NCBI GenBank assembly: GCA_964464685.1 | Contig: CAYXGV010000018.1 | Span: 1 to 18,530, forward strand | Direction: 5' to 3' | Length of the DNA: 18,530 bases | Source: JABIBU01 sp964464685 | Lineage (GTDB): Bacteria; Patescibacteriota; Patescibacteriia; Magasanikbacterales; UBA922 | Shown: positions 5,930 through 12,976 of the stretch, piece after piece | Layout: each line of letters opens with the position of its first letter | How positions within the stretch are numbered: the stretch's first letter is position 1 | Notes under the pieces: model-generated | Told to the model about the DNA's origin: nothing | Database searches by the model: none | What the model saw: the letters and a program-made list of their open reading frames with translations, nothing else | Position numbers and translations under genes: made by a program

Positions 5930-5957
5930 ATTTTACCTTTTTTTAAATTTTTGTCAA
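5930..5957 (-). promoter_or_regulatory. Promoter of the two-gene small-protein operon
   Basis: TTGACA (5957-5952), a 16-base A-rich spacer and TAAAAT (5935-5930) lie on the minus strand. The transcript would start near 5923, giving a leader of about 30 bases with an SD. Its -35 box is three bases from the -35 box of the secA promoter. Confidence 0.6.
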
Positions 5958-5960
5958 CTC

Positions 5961-5989
5961 TGGACAAAGTCACTTCTTTCTGCTATAAT
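5961..5989 (+). promoter_or_regulatory. Promoter of secA, extended -10
   Basis: TGGACA (5961-5966), a 17-base spacer and a perfect TATAAT (5984-5989) preceded by TGC (extended -10) drive secA. The leader is about 53 bases (near 5996 to 6048) and holds TTACTAAT-type repeats, with no SD before the ATG. Confidence 0.75.
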
Positions 5990-6007
5990 AGCATCCGCTT
6001 AAACAAG

Positions 6008-6041
6008 CATTAATTACTAGTTACTAATTACTATTTACTAT
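6008..6041. repeat. Short-word repeat array in the secA leader
   Basis: Repeated variants of TTACTA/TAATTAC (ATTAATTACTAGTTACTAAT, then TACTATTTACTATAA) fill the leader between the secA promoter and its start codon. They resemble the ATACTAAT words at 12588-12764. Confidence 0.5.
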
Positions 6042-6048
6042 AATTTTT

Positions 6049-8480
6049 ATGTCATTTTACACAAAAATATTTGGCGATCCTAATGTAAAGATTTTGAAAG
6101 AAATTCAACCAACTGTTAATAAAATTAATAGTTTGGAATCTGATTTGGAAAAGTTATCAGAAGCTGAATTAAAAAATAAAACAGTTGAATTTAGAGAACG
6201 TTTGGCAAAAGACGAAACTTTGGATGATTTATTACCAGAGGCTTTTGCGGTTGTGCGTGAAGTGTCAAAGCGTGTGACTGGTATGCGTCATTTTGATGTT
6301 CAGTTGATTGGTGGAATTACTTTGTACCAAGGTAGAATTGCTGAAATGAGAACTGGTGAAGGTAAAACATTGGTTGCTACTCTGCCGGTTTATCTAAACG
6401 CTTTGGAAGGTAAGGGCGTGCATGTAATTACTGTCAACGATTATTTGGCCAAGCGTGATGCTGTTTGGATGGGTCAGATTTATGATTATTTGGGTTTGTC
6501 AGTTGGTATTATCCAAAATCAACGAGTTTCTTATGTCTATGATTCTAGTGTTACACAAGAGGGCGAGGCGCTAGACAAGGAACGTGATGAAATTGGCAGT
6601 TTTAAAGTTGAAGATGAATTTCTTCGTCCAGCTTCCCGCCAAGAAGCTTATCAAACTGATATAACTTATGGTACCAACAATGAATTTGGTTTTGATTATT
6701 TGCGTGACAACATGGTGCAAACAATTGAAGAAATGGTAATGCGTCCTGATGACGAGATGCATTATGCAATTATTGATGAAGTTGATTCAATTTTAATTGA
6801 TGAGGCCAGAACTCCGCTTATTATTTCTGCGCCAGCTCAGCAAGCGACTGATCAATATTATCAATTTGCCAAATTAGTAAAACAATTAAAAGAAGAAACT
6901 GATTATAATGTTGATGAAAAACTTCGCAGTGCAATTTTGACTGAGGAAGGTATTAAAAAATTTGAGATTTGGCTTAATGTAGAAAATTTATATGTTGAAG
7001 GTGGAATTAGATTAGTTCACCATATTGAACAAGCTTTGAAAGCTGAAGTTTTGTTTAAGTGCGACAAAGATTATATTGTGGACAATGGCGAGATAATTAT
7101 TATTGATGAATTTACTGGTCGTAAAATGCCAGGTCGTCGTTATTCCGAAGGTTTGCACCAAGCTTTGGAAGCCAAAGAAAATGTGCAAATTCAACGTGAA
7201 TCACAAACTTTGGCCACGATTACTTTTCAAAATTTGTTCCGCATGTACAACAAGTTGTCCGGTATGACTGGTACAGCTTTTACTGAATCAGAAGAGTTTA
7301 TAAAAATATATAATTTGGAAGTGATAGTAATACCTACCAATCGACCTGATATTAGAATTGATCAACCAGATAGAATTTATAAAAATGAAAAAGGTAAATA
7401 TAAAGCCGTAGTAGAAAAAATTAAAGAATGTCGAGCCAAAGGCCAGCCCGTTTTGGTTGGTACAATTTCTGTTGAAAAAAATGAAGAATTGAGTCAATAT
7501 TTAGTTCGAGAGGGAATTGAGCACGAAGCTTTAAATGCCAAAAATCATGAACGTGAGGGTGAAATAGTTGCTCAAGCCGGTCGACCGGGAGCGGTCACTT
7601 TGGCTACTAATATGGCTGGTCGTGGGGTTGATATCAAATTGGGTGGTGTGCCAGCGATACCAGAAAATGTTGAAAAAGTAAAACAAGCCGGTGGTTTATT
7701 CGTCCTTGGTACTGAGCGTCATGAATCTCGTCGCATTGACAACCAGTTGCGTGGTCGTAGTGCGCGTCAGGGTGATTCGGGTGAAACTCAATTTTTTGTT
7801 TCCACTGGTGATGACTTGATGCGTATTTTTGCTGGCGACAGATTAAAAAGTTTGATGGAACGTTTGAAAGTTCCGGAAGATATGCCAATTGAGCAAAAAA
7901 TGATTACCAAAATGCTGGAAAGCGCGCAAAAAAAAGTTGAAGGTCATAATTTTGATATTAGAAAACACTTACTTGAATATGATGATGTTTTGAACAAACA
8001 TCGAGAAGTTATTTACAAAAAAAGACGTGAAATTTTGGAGCTCGGTGGTGGAGTTAATCAAGATTTATTGAAACTTAAAAATAAAGAATTTACTTCTTTG
8101 AAAGAAACAATCTTGAATGATATTGAACAAGAAATAGAATTTGTTGTTTCATTTCATACCAATACTGNNNNNNNNNNNNNNNNNNNNNNNNNNNNNNNNN
8201 NNNNNNNNNNNNNNNNNNNNNNNNNNNNNNNNNNNNNNNNNNNNNNNNNNNNNNNNNNNNNNNNNNNTATAGTATTTTCAAAGTGACCGCTGGTTTGCAA
8301 TTAGCTCCAACAATTATGGCCAACGACAAATTAGTCATGAAAGGTGCTCAAAAATCAGCCTCTGATACTCCTGGTGCTGTGGCCGGTAAAGTCCGCAATG
8401 ATGAAGGTGATAAGATTGGTAGAAATGATCCTTGTCCGTGCGGAAGCGGGAAGAAATATAAACGTTGCCATGGTGTATAA
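6049..8480 (+). CDS. secA: Preprotein translocase ATPase SecA, interrupted by an assembly gap
   Basis: SecA is the ATP-driven motor that pushes unfolded preproteins through SecYEG. Visible motifs: Walker A MRTGEGKT (100-107), Walker B-type IIDEVDSILIDEARTPLIIS (241-260), TMAGRG-like NMAGRGVDIKLGG and the arginine-finger region QLRGRSARQGD in the second motor domain, and YDDVLNKHREVIY of the helical scaffold. After the gap the C-terminus ends in a zinc-binding SEC-C motif, NDPCPCGSGKKYKRCHG. Residues about 158-196 form an acidic insertion before the conserved DITYGTNNEFGFDYLRD. The frame after the gap implies a true gap length of 2 modulo 3, and comparison with usual SecA lengths suggests tens of residues are missing. 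No SD precedes the ATG. Confidence 0.95.
8168..8267. other. Assembly gap of 100 N inside secA
   Basis: Exactly 100 N. The upstream frame ends with one leftover base and the downstream frame begins on a codon border, so 100 cannot be the real length if the gene is intact. Confidence 0.95.
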
Positions 8481-8501
8481 TTTTATTTGTAATATTAAAT
8501 T

Positions 8502-9404
8502 ATGAAAATAGTAATACCGCAAGATTTAAATTTGAACGAAGAAGAACAACTTAGATTAAGCAAATTAGGTGAATTTGTGTATTATAAAGATTTAGCACAG
8601 AATTATGATGAATGGCTAGAGCGGTGTAGCACCGCTGATATTATTTGTACTGGCAAGTTTGGTCTTAAACAAAAAGTTTATGATTTGAAAAATGTTTTTA
8701 TTTCCCTGCCATTTGTAGGTACAAATTTTTTAGACATCGAAAAATTAAAAGCTAAAAATATCAAGGTCGCGCGTTGTCCCGGATGTAATAAAGAAGCCGT
8801 AAGTGAGTGGATAATTTTTATGATTTTAAACTTACTACGCGGATTTAATCAGTTTGTTAATCAAACAGACATTAAGATTCGTCGACCGGGCGTAGCAAAA
8901 GGTTTATTGAGAAAAAATATTACGATATTAGGTAAAGGCAATATTGGTTCACGAGTGGGGGAGATTTGCCTGGCTTTTGGAATGAAAGTTAATTTTTTTG
9001 AAAAAGGGAATAATTTAATTGGATCAATTAGAGATGCAGATGTAGTGGTTAATGTTTTGAGTTCAAATCCAAGTACCAAAGATTTGCTTGACCAAGAATT
9101 TTTTAATGCTTTTAAAAAAGGTTCATATTTTATCACTGTCACTAGCTCGGAAATTTATGATGTTGTTGCGTTGTTAAAAGCTTTAGACGACGATATTTTA
9201 GCTGGTGTGGCTAATGATTGTGGCTCTATTCAGTTTGGTGATGTTAACGATGAGGCTTATTTAAAATTTGTTAAACATCCTAAAGTTTTAGCCACTCCCC
9301 ACATTGCACATAATTCTGATGTGACTGACCGTACAGGAAATAAAATGATGATTGATAATATCGAAGCATATTTAAATGGTAAACCTATAAATTTAGTATA
9401 TTAG
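8502..9404 (+). CDS. Degenerate D-isomer-specific 2-hydroxyacid dehydrogenase family protein
   Basis: The 300-residue protein has the overall layout of NAD-dependent 2-hydroxyacid dehydrogenases: a substrate domain, a Rossmann motif GKGNIG at 144-149 and the C-terminal substrate-domain helix. The catalytic residues are mostly lost. Where the family has its Arg (usual NxxRG), this protein reads ITVTSSEIYD (211-220); the usual DVFxxEP segment with the catalytic Glu is replaced by NDCGSIQ (238-244); His267 in TPHIAH is kept. It may bind NAD and act as a sensor or have changed chemistry. The start is 21 bases after secA, without SD, so it is probably co-transcribed. A strong terminator follows at 9484-9516. 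Confidence 0.8.
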   Translation: MKIVIPQDLNLNEEEQLRLSKLGEFVYYKDLAQNYDEWLERCSTADIICTGKFGLKQKVYDLKNVFISLPFVGTNFLDIEKLKAKNIKVARCPGCNKEAVSEWIIFMILNLLRGFNQFVNQTDIKIRRPGVAKGLLRKNITILGKGNIGSRVGEICLAFGMKVNFFEKGNNLIGSIRDADVVVNVLSSNPSTKDLLDQEFFNAFKKGSYFITVTSSEIYDVVALLKALDDDILAGVANDCGSIQFGDVNDEAYLKFVKHPKVLATPHIAHNSDVTDRTGNKMMIDNIEAYLNGKPINLVY

Positions 9405-9473
9405 TTATTTTATATGTAGGGTTTAAATATTGGGATAATACTTTAAAAATGTTGTGGTGTTTAAAACGATAAC

Positions 9474-9550
9474 TCACCCCAACCCCTCTCTTGCGAAGAG
9501 AGGGATTTTTTTATTTCCCCTCTTGAGAGGGGTGCCCGAAGGGTGGGGTG
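9474..9550. repeat. Dispersed CACCCC-type repeat with two hairpins
   Basis: The segment begins CACCCCAACCCC and ends GGGTGGGGTG, imperfect reverse complements. Inside are hairpins CCCTCTCTT/AAGAGAGGG (9484-9504) and CCCCTCT/AGAGGGG (9517-9532), plus CCCGAAGGG. This layout is typical of short palindromic repeats spread through bacterial intergenic regions. Confidence 0.6.
9484..9516 (+). terminator. Intrinsic terminator after the dehydrogenase-like gene
   Basis: A perfect 9-bp stem CCCTCTCTT/AAGAGAGGG (9484-9492, 9496-9504) with loop GCG is followed by A and seven T. It ends the secA-dehydrogenase unit about 80 bases after the last stop codon and forms part of the CACCCC-type repeat. Confidence 0.8.
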
Positions 9551-9723
9551 TGTTCGTCAATGTTCACTAATATCAACCAACACACTCTAAGTACTTCGTC
9601 CTACTCCTGCTCTAATTACAATAAATTTTAGTACGCATCACGTTGCTGTTCCGATCAAACCTTCCTCCCAAGGCGGATTCGTCTTTCAGCGAAAAAGGTT
9701 TGAGTTACATATTTTGTTATATG

Positions 9724-9768
9724 TTACGTGTGTCGTGTGTCGTGTTTCGTGTTGCGTGTGTCGTGCTC
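9724..9768. repeat. CGTGTGTCGTG short tandem array before secD
   Basis: At least five variants of the word (T)CGTGTG(T) occur in tandem (ACGTGTGTCGTGTGTCGTG, TTTCGTG, TTGCGTGTGTCGTGC). Related words are found at 2926-2955 and 14417-14500. Confidence 0.7.
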
Positions 9769-9788
9769 GCAAAGAGTGGAAAACCTAC

Positions 9789-9817
9789 TTGACGAATTTT
9801 GCTTAATATTGTAAAAT
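9789..9817 (+). promoter_or_regulatory. Promoter of secD-secF
   Basis: TTGACG (9789-9794), a 17-base spacer and TAAAAT (9812-9817). Transcription would start near 9824, leaving an AT-only leader of about 20 bases without an SD before the secD ATG. Confidence 0.7.
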
Positions 9818-9843
9818 AAGCACCACTATTACATTATATAATT

Positions 9844-11544
9844 ATGAAACAAATAAATATAAAATCACAAGTTAGGGCTAAGGTACGTTGGGGGATAGTT
9901 GGAATACTCGCGCTTCTTTTGTTGGCGAGTTTTTTTGATGCCCCTAGTTATTTTAACCGTGTGGTTGACAAAGTTAATGCTGTCACTTATCTAGGTTTAC
10001 CTCATTTACCAGAAAAGAATTTTAATCTTGGTTTGGATTTGCAAGGTGGTGCTCATTTGGTTTACCAAGCCGACACTAGCAGTCTTAATGGTGATGAAAA
10101 AGGACTTTCAGTTGAAGGTGTTCGTGATGTAATTGAGCGCCGTGTCAATGGTATTGGTGTTAGCGAACCAGTTGTTCAGACCACCAAAGTGGGTGAGGAT
10201 TATCGTATCATTGTGGAATTACCAGGTGTGACTGATATTAACGAAGCTATCAAAATGATTGGTGAAACTCCAATTTTGGAATTTAAAGAACAAAATGATG
10301 AACCAGCTCGTGAGTTGACCGTGGAAGAAAGAAAAAGCATGGATGATTATAATAAAGAAGTAAAGATTAAAGCTAATGAAGCTTTGCAGAAAATTAAAAA
10401 TGGAACTGATTTTGCCGAAGTTGTAGCTGAATATTCCGAAGATACTCAAAGCAAAAATAATGGTGGTTATATGAATTTTATTGGGATAGGTTCAGCTTAT
10501 CCAGAATTATATGAATGGGCTGGTAGTGTTAGCGAAGGTATTGTAAGTACTGCTTTAGTTGAATCTTATGAAGGTTATAATATTTTAAAGCGTGGAGCCG
10601 AAAGAGCTGGCGAAGGTCAAGTCTCGGCTAGTCATATTTTAATTTGTTATTTAGGTTCAGAAGGTTGTAGCTCACCAATTTATACCAAAAAAGAAGCTTT
10701 ACAAAAAGCCCAAGAAATTTTTGATCAAGCTACAGCTGACAATTTTGCTGATTTGGCTAAAGAATATTCTTCAGATTATTCCAACAAAGATCAAGGCGGT
10801 GATTTGGGTAGCTTTGGACGAGGTATGATGGTACCAGAATTTGAAGAAGCAGTATTCAATGCCCAAGTTGGTGAAATTATCGGTCCAGTGGAAACTCAAT
10901 TTGGTTACCATATTATCTATAAGACTAATGAAGAGACTAGTAAGGCTTATGAAGTTTGGCGAATAATGCTTAGAACAGAAAAAGAAGTTGATATTTTACC
11001 ACCATCTGACCCTTGGAAAAGCACTGGTTTGTCAGGTAAACAATTGGATAGGTCAGAAGTGGTAAGTGATTCACAAACNNNNNNNNNNNNNNNNNNNNNN
11101 NNNNNNNNNNNNNNNNNNNNNNNNNNNNNNNNNNNNNNNNNNNNNNNNNNNNNNNNNNNNNNNNNNNNNNNNNNNNNNTTGACTTTGGCTGGTATTGCTG
11201 GTTTTATTTTGTCAATTGGTATGGCCGTAGATGCCAATGTCCTTATTTTTGAACGTATGAAAGAAGAGTTGAGAGATGGTAAAAGTTTGAAAGCAGCCGT
11301 GGAAGAAGGATTTTTACGCGCTTGGACTTCTATTCGTGATGGTAATATTTCTACTTTAATTACCTGTGTTTTGTTGATCTGGTTTGGTACTAGTTTTGTT
11401 CAGGGTTTTGCCGTCACACTGGCTATTGGTATTTTAATTTCAATGTTTTCAGCTATTACCATTACTCGTGTTATGCTTAGATTTATCACTCCTTGGTTTA
11501 AGGAACATGGTAACTGGATGTTTTTGGGTGCAAATAAAAATTAA
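9844..11544 (+). CDS. secD: SecD with built-in parvulin-type prolyl isomerase domains, interrupted by an assembly gap
   Basis: SecD is the membrane subunit that, with SecF, uses proton motive force to help pull proteins across the membrane. Residues 14-31 are the first membrane segment; the SecD signature NLGLDLQGGAHL (61-72) and the P1 base follow to about 148. Then comes an insertion. Residues 174-250 look like a parvulin domain lacking its first strand and with Tyr245 where the second active-site His is expected. Residues 258-362 form a full parvulin: VSASHIL (H264), GGDLGSFGRGMMVPEFEEAVF, GPVETQFGYHII (H356). SecD resumes with TGLSGKQLDRSEVVSD (394-409). After the gap come LTLAGIAGFILSIGMAVDANVLIFERM and the last membrane segments. 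The gap must hide far more than 33 residues. The frame is open throughout the fusion. No SD. Confidence 0.93.
   Translation: MKQINIKSQVRAKVRWGIVGILALLLLASFFDAPSYFNRVVDKVNAVTYLGLPHLPEKNFNLGLDLQGGAHLVYQADTSSLNGDEKGLSVEGVRDVIERRVNGIGVSEPVVQTTKVGEDYRIIVELPGVTDINEAIKMIGETPILEFKEQNDEPARELTVEERKSMDDYNKEVKIKANEALQKIKNGTDFAEVVAEYSEDTQSKNNGGYMNFIGIGSAYPELYEWAGSVSEGIVSTALVESYEGYNILKRGAERAGEGQVSASHILICYLGSEGCSSPIYTKKEALQKAQEIFDQATADNFADLAKEYSSDYSNKDQGGDLGSFGRGMMVPEFEEAVFNAQVGEIIGPVETQFGYHIIYKTNEETSKAYEVWRIMLRTEKEVDILPPSDPWKSTGLSGKQLDRSEVVSDSQXXXXXXXXXXXXXXXXXXXXXXXXXXXXXXXXXXLTLAGIAGFILSIGMAVDANVLIFERMKEELRDGKSLKAAVEEGFLRAWTSIRDGNISTLITCVLLIWFGTSFVQGFAVTLAIGILISMFSAITITRVMLRFITPWFKEHGNWMFLGANKN
11079..11178. 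other. Assembly gap of 100 N inside secD
   Basis: Exactly 100 N. The frame is continuous if the true length is 1 modulo 3. From the SecD family, the region between the P1 base (TGLSGK...) and the LTLAGIAG membrane segment normally spans well over 100 residues, so the real gap is probably several hundred bases. Confidence 0.95.
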
Positions 11545-11555
11545 TCAGCGTCTAT

Positions 11556-12494
11556 ATGATAAATATAATTAAAAATAAAAAAATTCCATTTGTAATCTCT
11601 AGTATTTTATTTGTAGTCAGTTTATTATTAATTTTTACAATTGGTCTGCGACCAGGAATTGATTTTACTGGGGGTTCATTAATGGAATTAACTTTTAGTG
11701 GAGAACGTCCAACCAATGCACAAGTAAAAGAAAGTTTAAGCCAATTAGATTTGGATTTGGGCGATCCAGTAATCCAGCCGACTGAAGAAAATGGTTTGAT
11801 TGTCAGAGTGAAATATATGGGAGAAGATGAACACCAACAGGTTTTGGTTAATCTTAGATCTAGTTTTGAAAAGACAGCTGATGAAGTCGGTGGAGTGGTA
11901 GAAAATAAAATTTGGGAAGAAAGAATTGAAACTATTGGCCCAGCCATTAGTGCCCATTTGAAGAGCCGAGCAGCATATGCAGTGATAGCAGTTGTTTTGG
12001 CGATTGTGGCTTATGTAGCCTATGCTTTTCGTAAAGTTTCTCAACCAGTTAAATCATGGAAATATGGTATTTCGGCTGTTATCGCACTAGTCCATGATGT
12101 GACAATTACTATGGGTATTTTTGTTTTGTTGGGTAAATATTTAAATGTTGAAGTTGGGATTCCATTTGTTGTAGCTCTGCTAACAATTTTAGGTTATTCA
12201 GTAAATGATACGATTGTGGTATTTGACCGAGTTCGGGAAAATCTTATCAAACGTAGTGCAGATCATTTTGCGGAAATGGTTAACTTGGGTGTAAACCAAA
12301 CTTTCGTTCGTTCAATAAATACTTCTTTGACAACCTTGATAGTTTTGTTTGCTTTGTTTTTGTTTGGTGGTGAATCCATAAAATATTTTGCCCTAGCTTT
12401 GATTATAGGTATTTCTTTCGGTACATATTCTTCAATTTTCTTGGCCAGCCCATTGTTGGTTGTCTGGGAAGAATTAAAAAACAAGCAAGATTAA
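11556..12494 (+). CDS. secF: Protein translocase subunit SecF
   Basis: SecF forms the SecDF complex with SecD. The 312 residues contain the first membrane helix (about 10-30), the GIDFTGGSLMEL motif of the P4 domain (34-45), and five C-terminal membrane segments including ISAVIALVHDVTITMGIF and the conserved YSVNDTIVVFDRVREN loop that carries proton-path Asp residues. The length is normal and no extra domain is fused, unlike SecD. It starts 11 bases after the secD stop with no SD, so coupling or co-transcription with secD is expected. An intrinsic terminator follows. Confidence 0.95.
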   Translation: MINIIKNKKIPFVISSILFVVSLLLIFTIGLRPGIDFTGGSLMELTFSGERPTNAQVKESLSQLDLDLGDPVIQPTEENGLIVRVKYMGEDEHQQVLVNLRSSFEKTADEVGGVVENKIWEERIETIGPAISAHLKSRAAYAVIAVVLAIVAYVAYAFRKVSQPVKSWKYGISAVIALVHDVTITMGIFVLLGKYLNVEVGIPFVVALLTILGYSVNDTIVVFDRVRENLIKRSADHFAEMVNLGVNQTFVRSINTSLTTLIVLFALFLFGGESIKYFALALIIGISFGTYSSIFLASPLLVVWEELKNKQD

Positions 12495-12521
12495 TCTTAA
12501 AAAATTTAACAAAAATTGCCC

Positions 12522-12543
12522 ACCCCCTTTCGGGGGTTTTTTA
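12522..12543 (+). terminator. Intrinsic terminator of secDF
   Basis: Stem ACCCCC/GGGGGT (12522-12527, 12532-12537) with a TTTC loop is followed by TTTTTTATTT, 28 bases after the secF stop. Confidence 0.85.
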
Positions 12544-12587
12544 TTTATGGTATACTATAATGGTGTTAAAAGTGTGGTTTTTATAAA

Positions 12588-12764
12588 AGATACTAATGAA
12601 AGATACTAATATACGAATTTTACTAATTATACTAATGGTATACTAATATTCATTGTTGAAAGGACATAATTAAACTATATTTATTTAAAATCATGAAGTT
12701 TTGTTTTAAAAGAATATTTACTAAGCAAGTATTAGTATACCATTAGTATCTTTCATTAGTATCT
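12588..12764. repeat. Inverted cluster of ATACTAAT words
   Basis: The left arm (12588-12648) contains four exact copies of ATACTAAT and one variant; the right arm (12730-12764) has three on the opposite strand. Exact reverse-complement matches are 12588-12610 with 12742-12764 (23 bp) and 12629-12648 with 12730-12749 (20 bp). The middle 81 bases hold no recognised gene. The unequal arms suggest duplication of units within the left arm. Confidence 0.8.
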
Positions 12765-12799
12765 GTTATTCAGTAAAAAGTAATTAATATAATTTTTTT

Positions 12800-12961
12800 A
12801 TGAGTGAAAAATTTATTCGTCATTTTATATCAGCTCTAGGAGTATTTATTGCCTTTTTTATTTGGCTATCTGGTTATGTTTCTGGAACATATGACTGGTG
12901 GTGGGTTGGTTTTGGTTGTATAGTTTTTTATTTTATAGTTTATACTCTGCTAGAAGTTTGA
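12800..12961 (+). CDS. Small membrane protein, 53 residues
   Basis: The ORF starts at ATG 12800 and stops at TGA 12959-12961. After a short basic start (MSEKFIRHF) it is almost wholly hydrophobic: a first membrane helix at about 10-27, a turn YVSGTYDWWW, and a second helix at about 36-51, so a helical hairpin is likely. No family is recognised. The next gene begins 15 bases downstream and encodes a membrane-anchored protein, so a joint role at the membrane is plausible. There is no SD before the ATG (only a T-run), as in most genes here. It is too short to be certain, but the composition is typical of a real membrane peptide. Confidence 0.6.
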   Translation: MSEKFIRHFISALGVFIAFFIWLSGYVSGTYDWWWVGFGCIVFYFIVYTLLEV

Positions 12962-12976
12962 GTTTATATAATAATT

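Larger units (their letters stand above)
9405..9843. other. 439-base non-coding spacer made of repeats
   Basis: No convincing gene on either strand. In order it holds: an AT-rich tail; a terminator built into a CACCCC-type repeat (9474-9550); an unremarkable stretch; a 9-bp inverted repeat TCAAACCTT/AAGGTTTGA (9655-9663, 9695-9703) enclosing the repeat-like word GGCGGATTCGTC; a CGTGTGTCGTG array (9724-9768); and the secD promoter. Confidence 0.7.
12495..12799. other. 305-base spacer between secF and a small membrane protein
   Basis: Besides the secDF terminator and the ATACTAAT inverted-repeat cluster, no gene was found. AAAGGA at 12658-12663 resembles an SD but no ORF starts at a suitable distance. 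A TATAAT at 12556-12561 lacks a matching -35 box. Confidence 0.6.

Noticed and set aside
8283..8480. Separate SEC-C zinc-motif gene starting at GTG 8283
   Set aside because: It is the C-terminal end of SecA after the assembly gap, in a frame displaced only by the placeholder length.
9655..9703. TCAAACCTT/AAGGTTTGA hairpin as a terminator or riboswitch
   Set aside because: It has no T-run and no recognisable riboswitch core; it is treated as part of the repeat-rich spacer.
12658..12746. AAAGGA followed by a 17-codon ORF starting at 12693
   Set aside because: The SD-like word is about 30 bases from the ATG and the ORF ends inside the repeat arm.
12950..12976. TATAAT four bases before the ATG at 12977 as a leaderless promoter
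   Set aside because: No -35 box at 16-18 bases upstream and too short a distance to the ATG.
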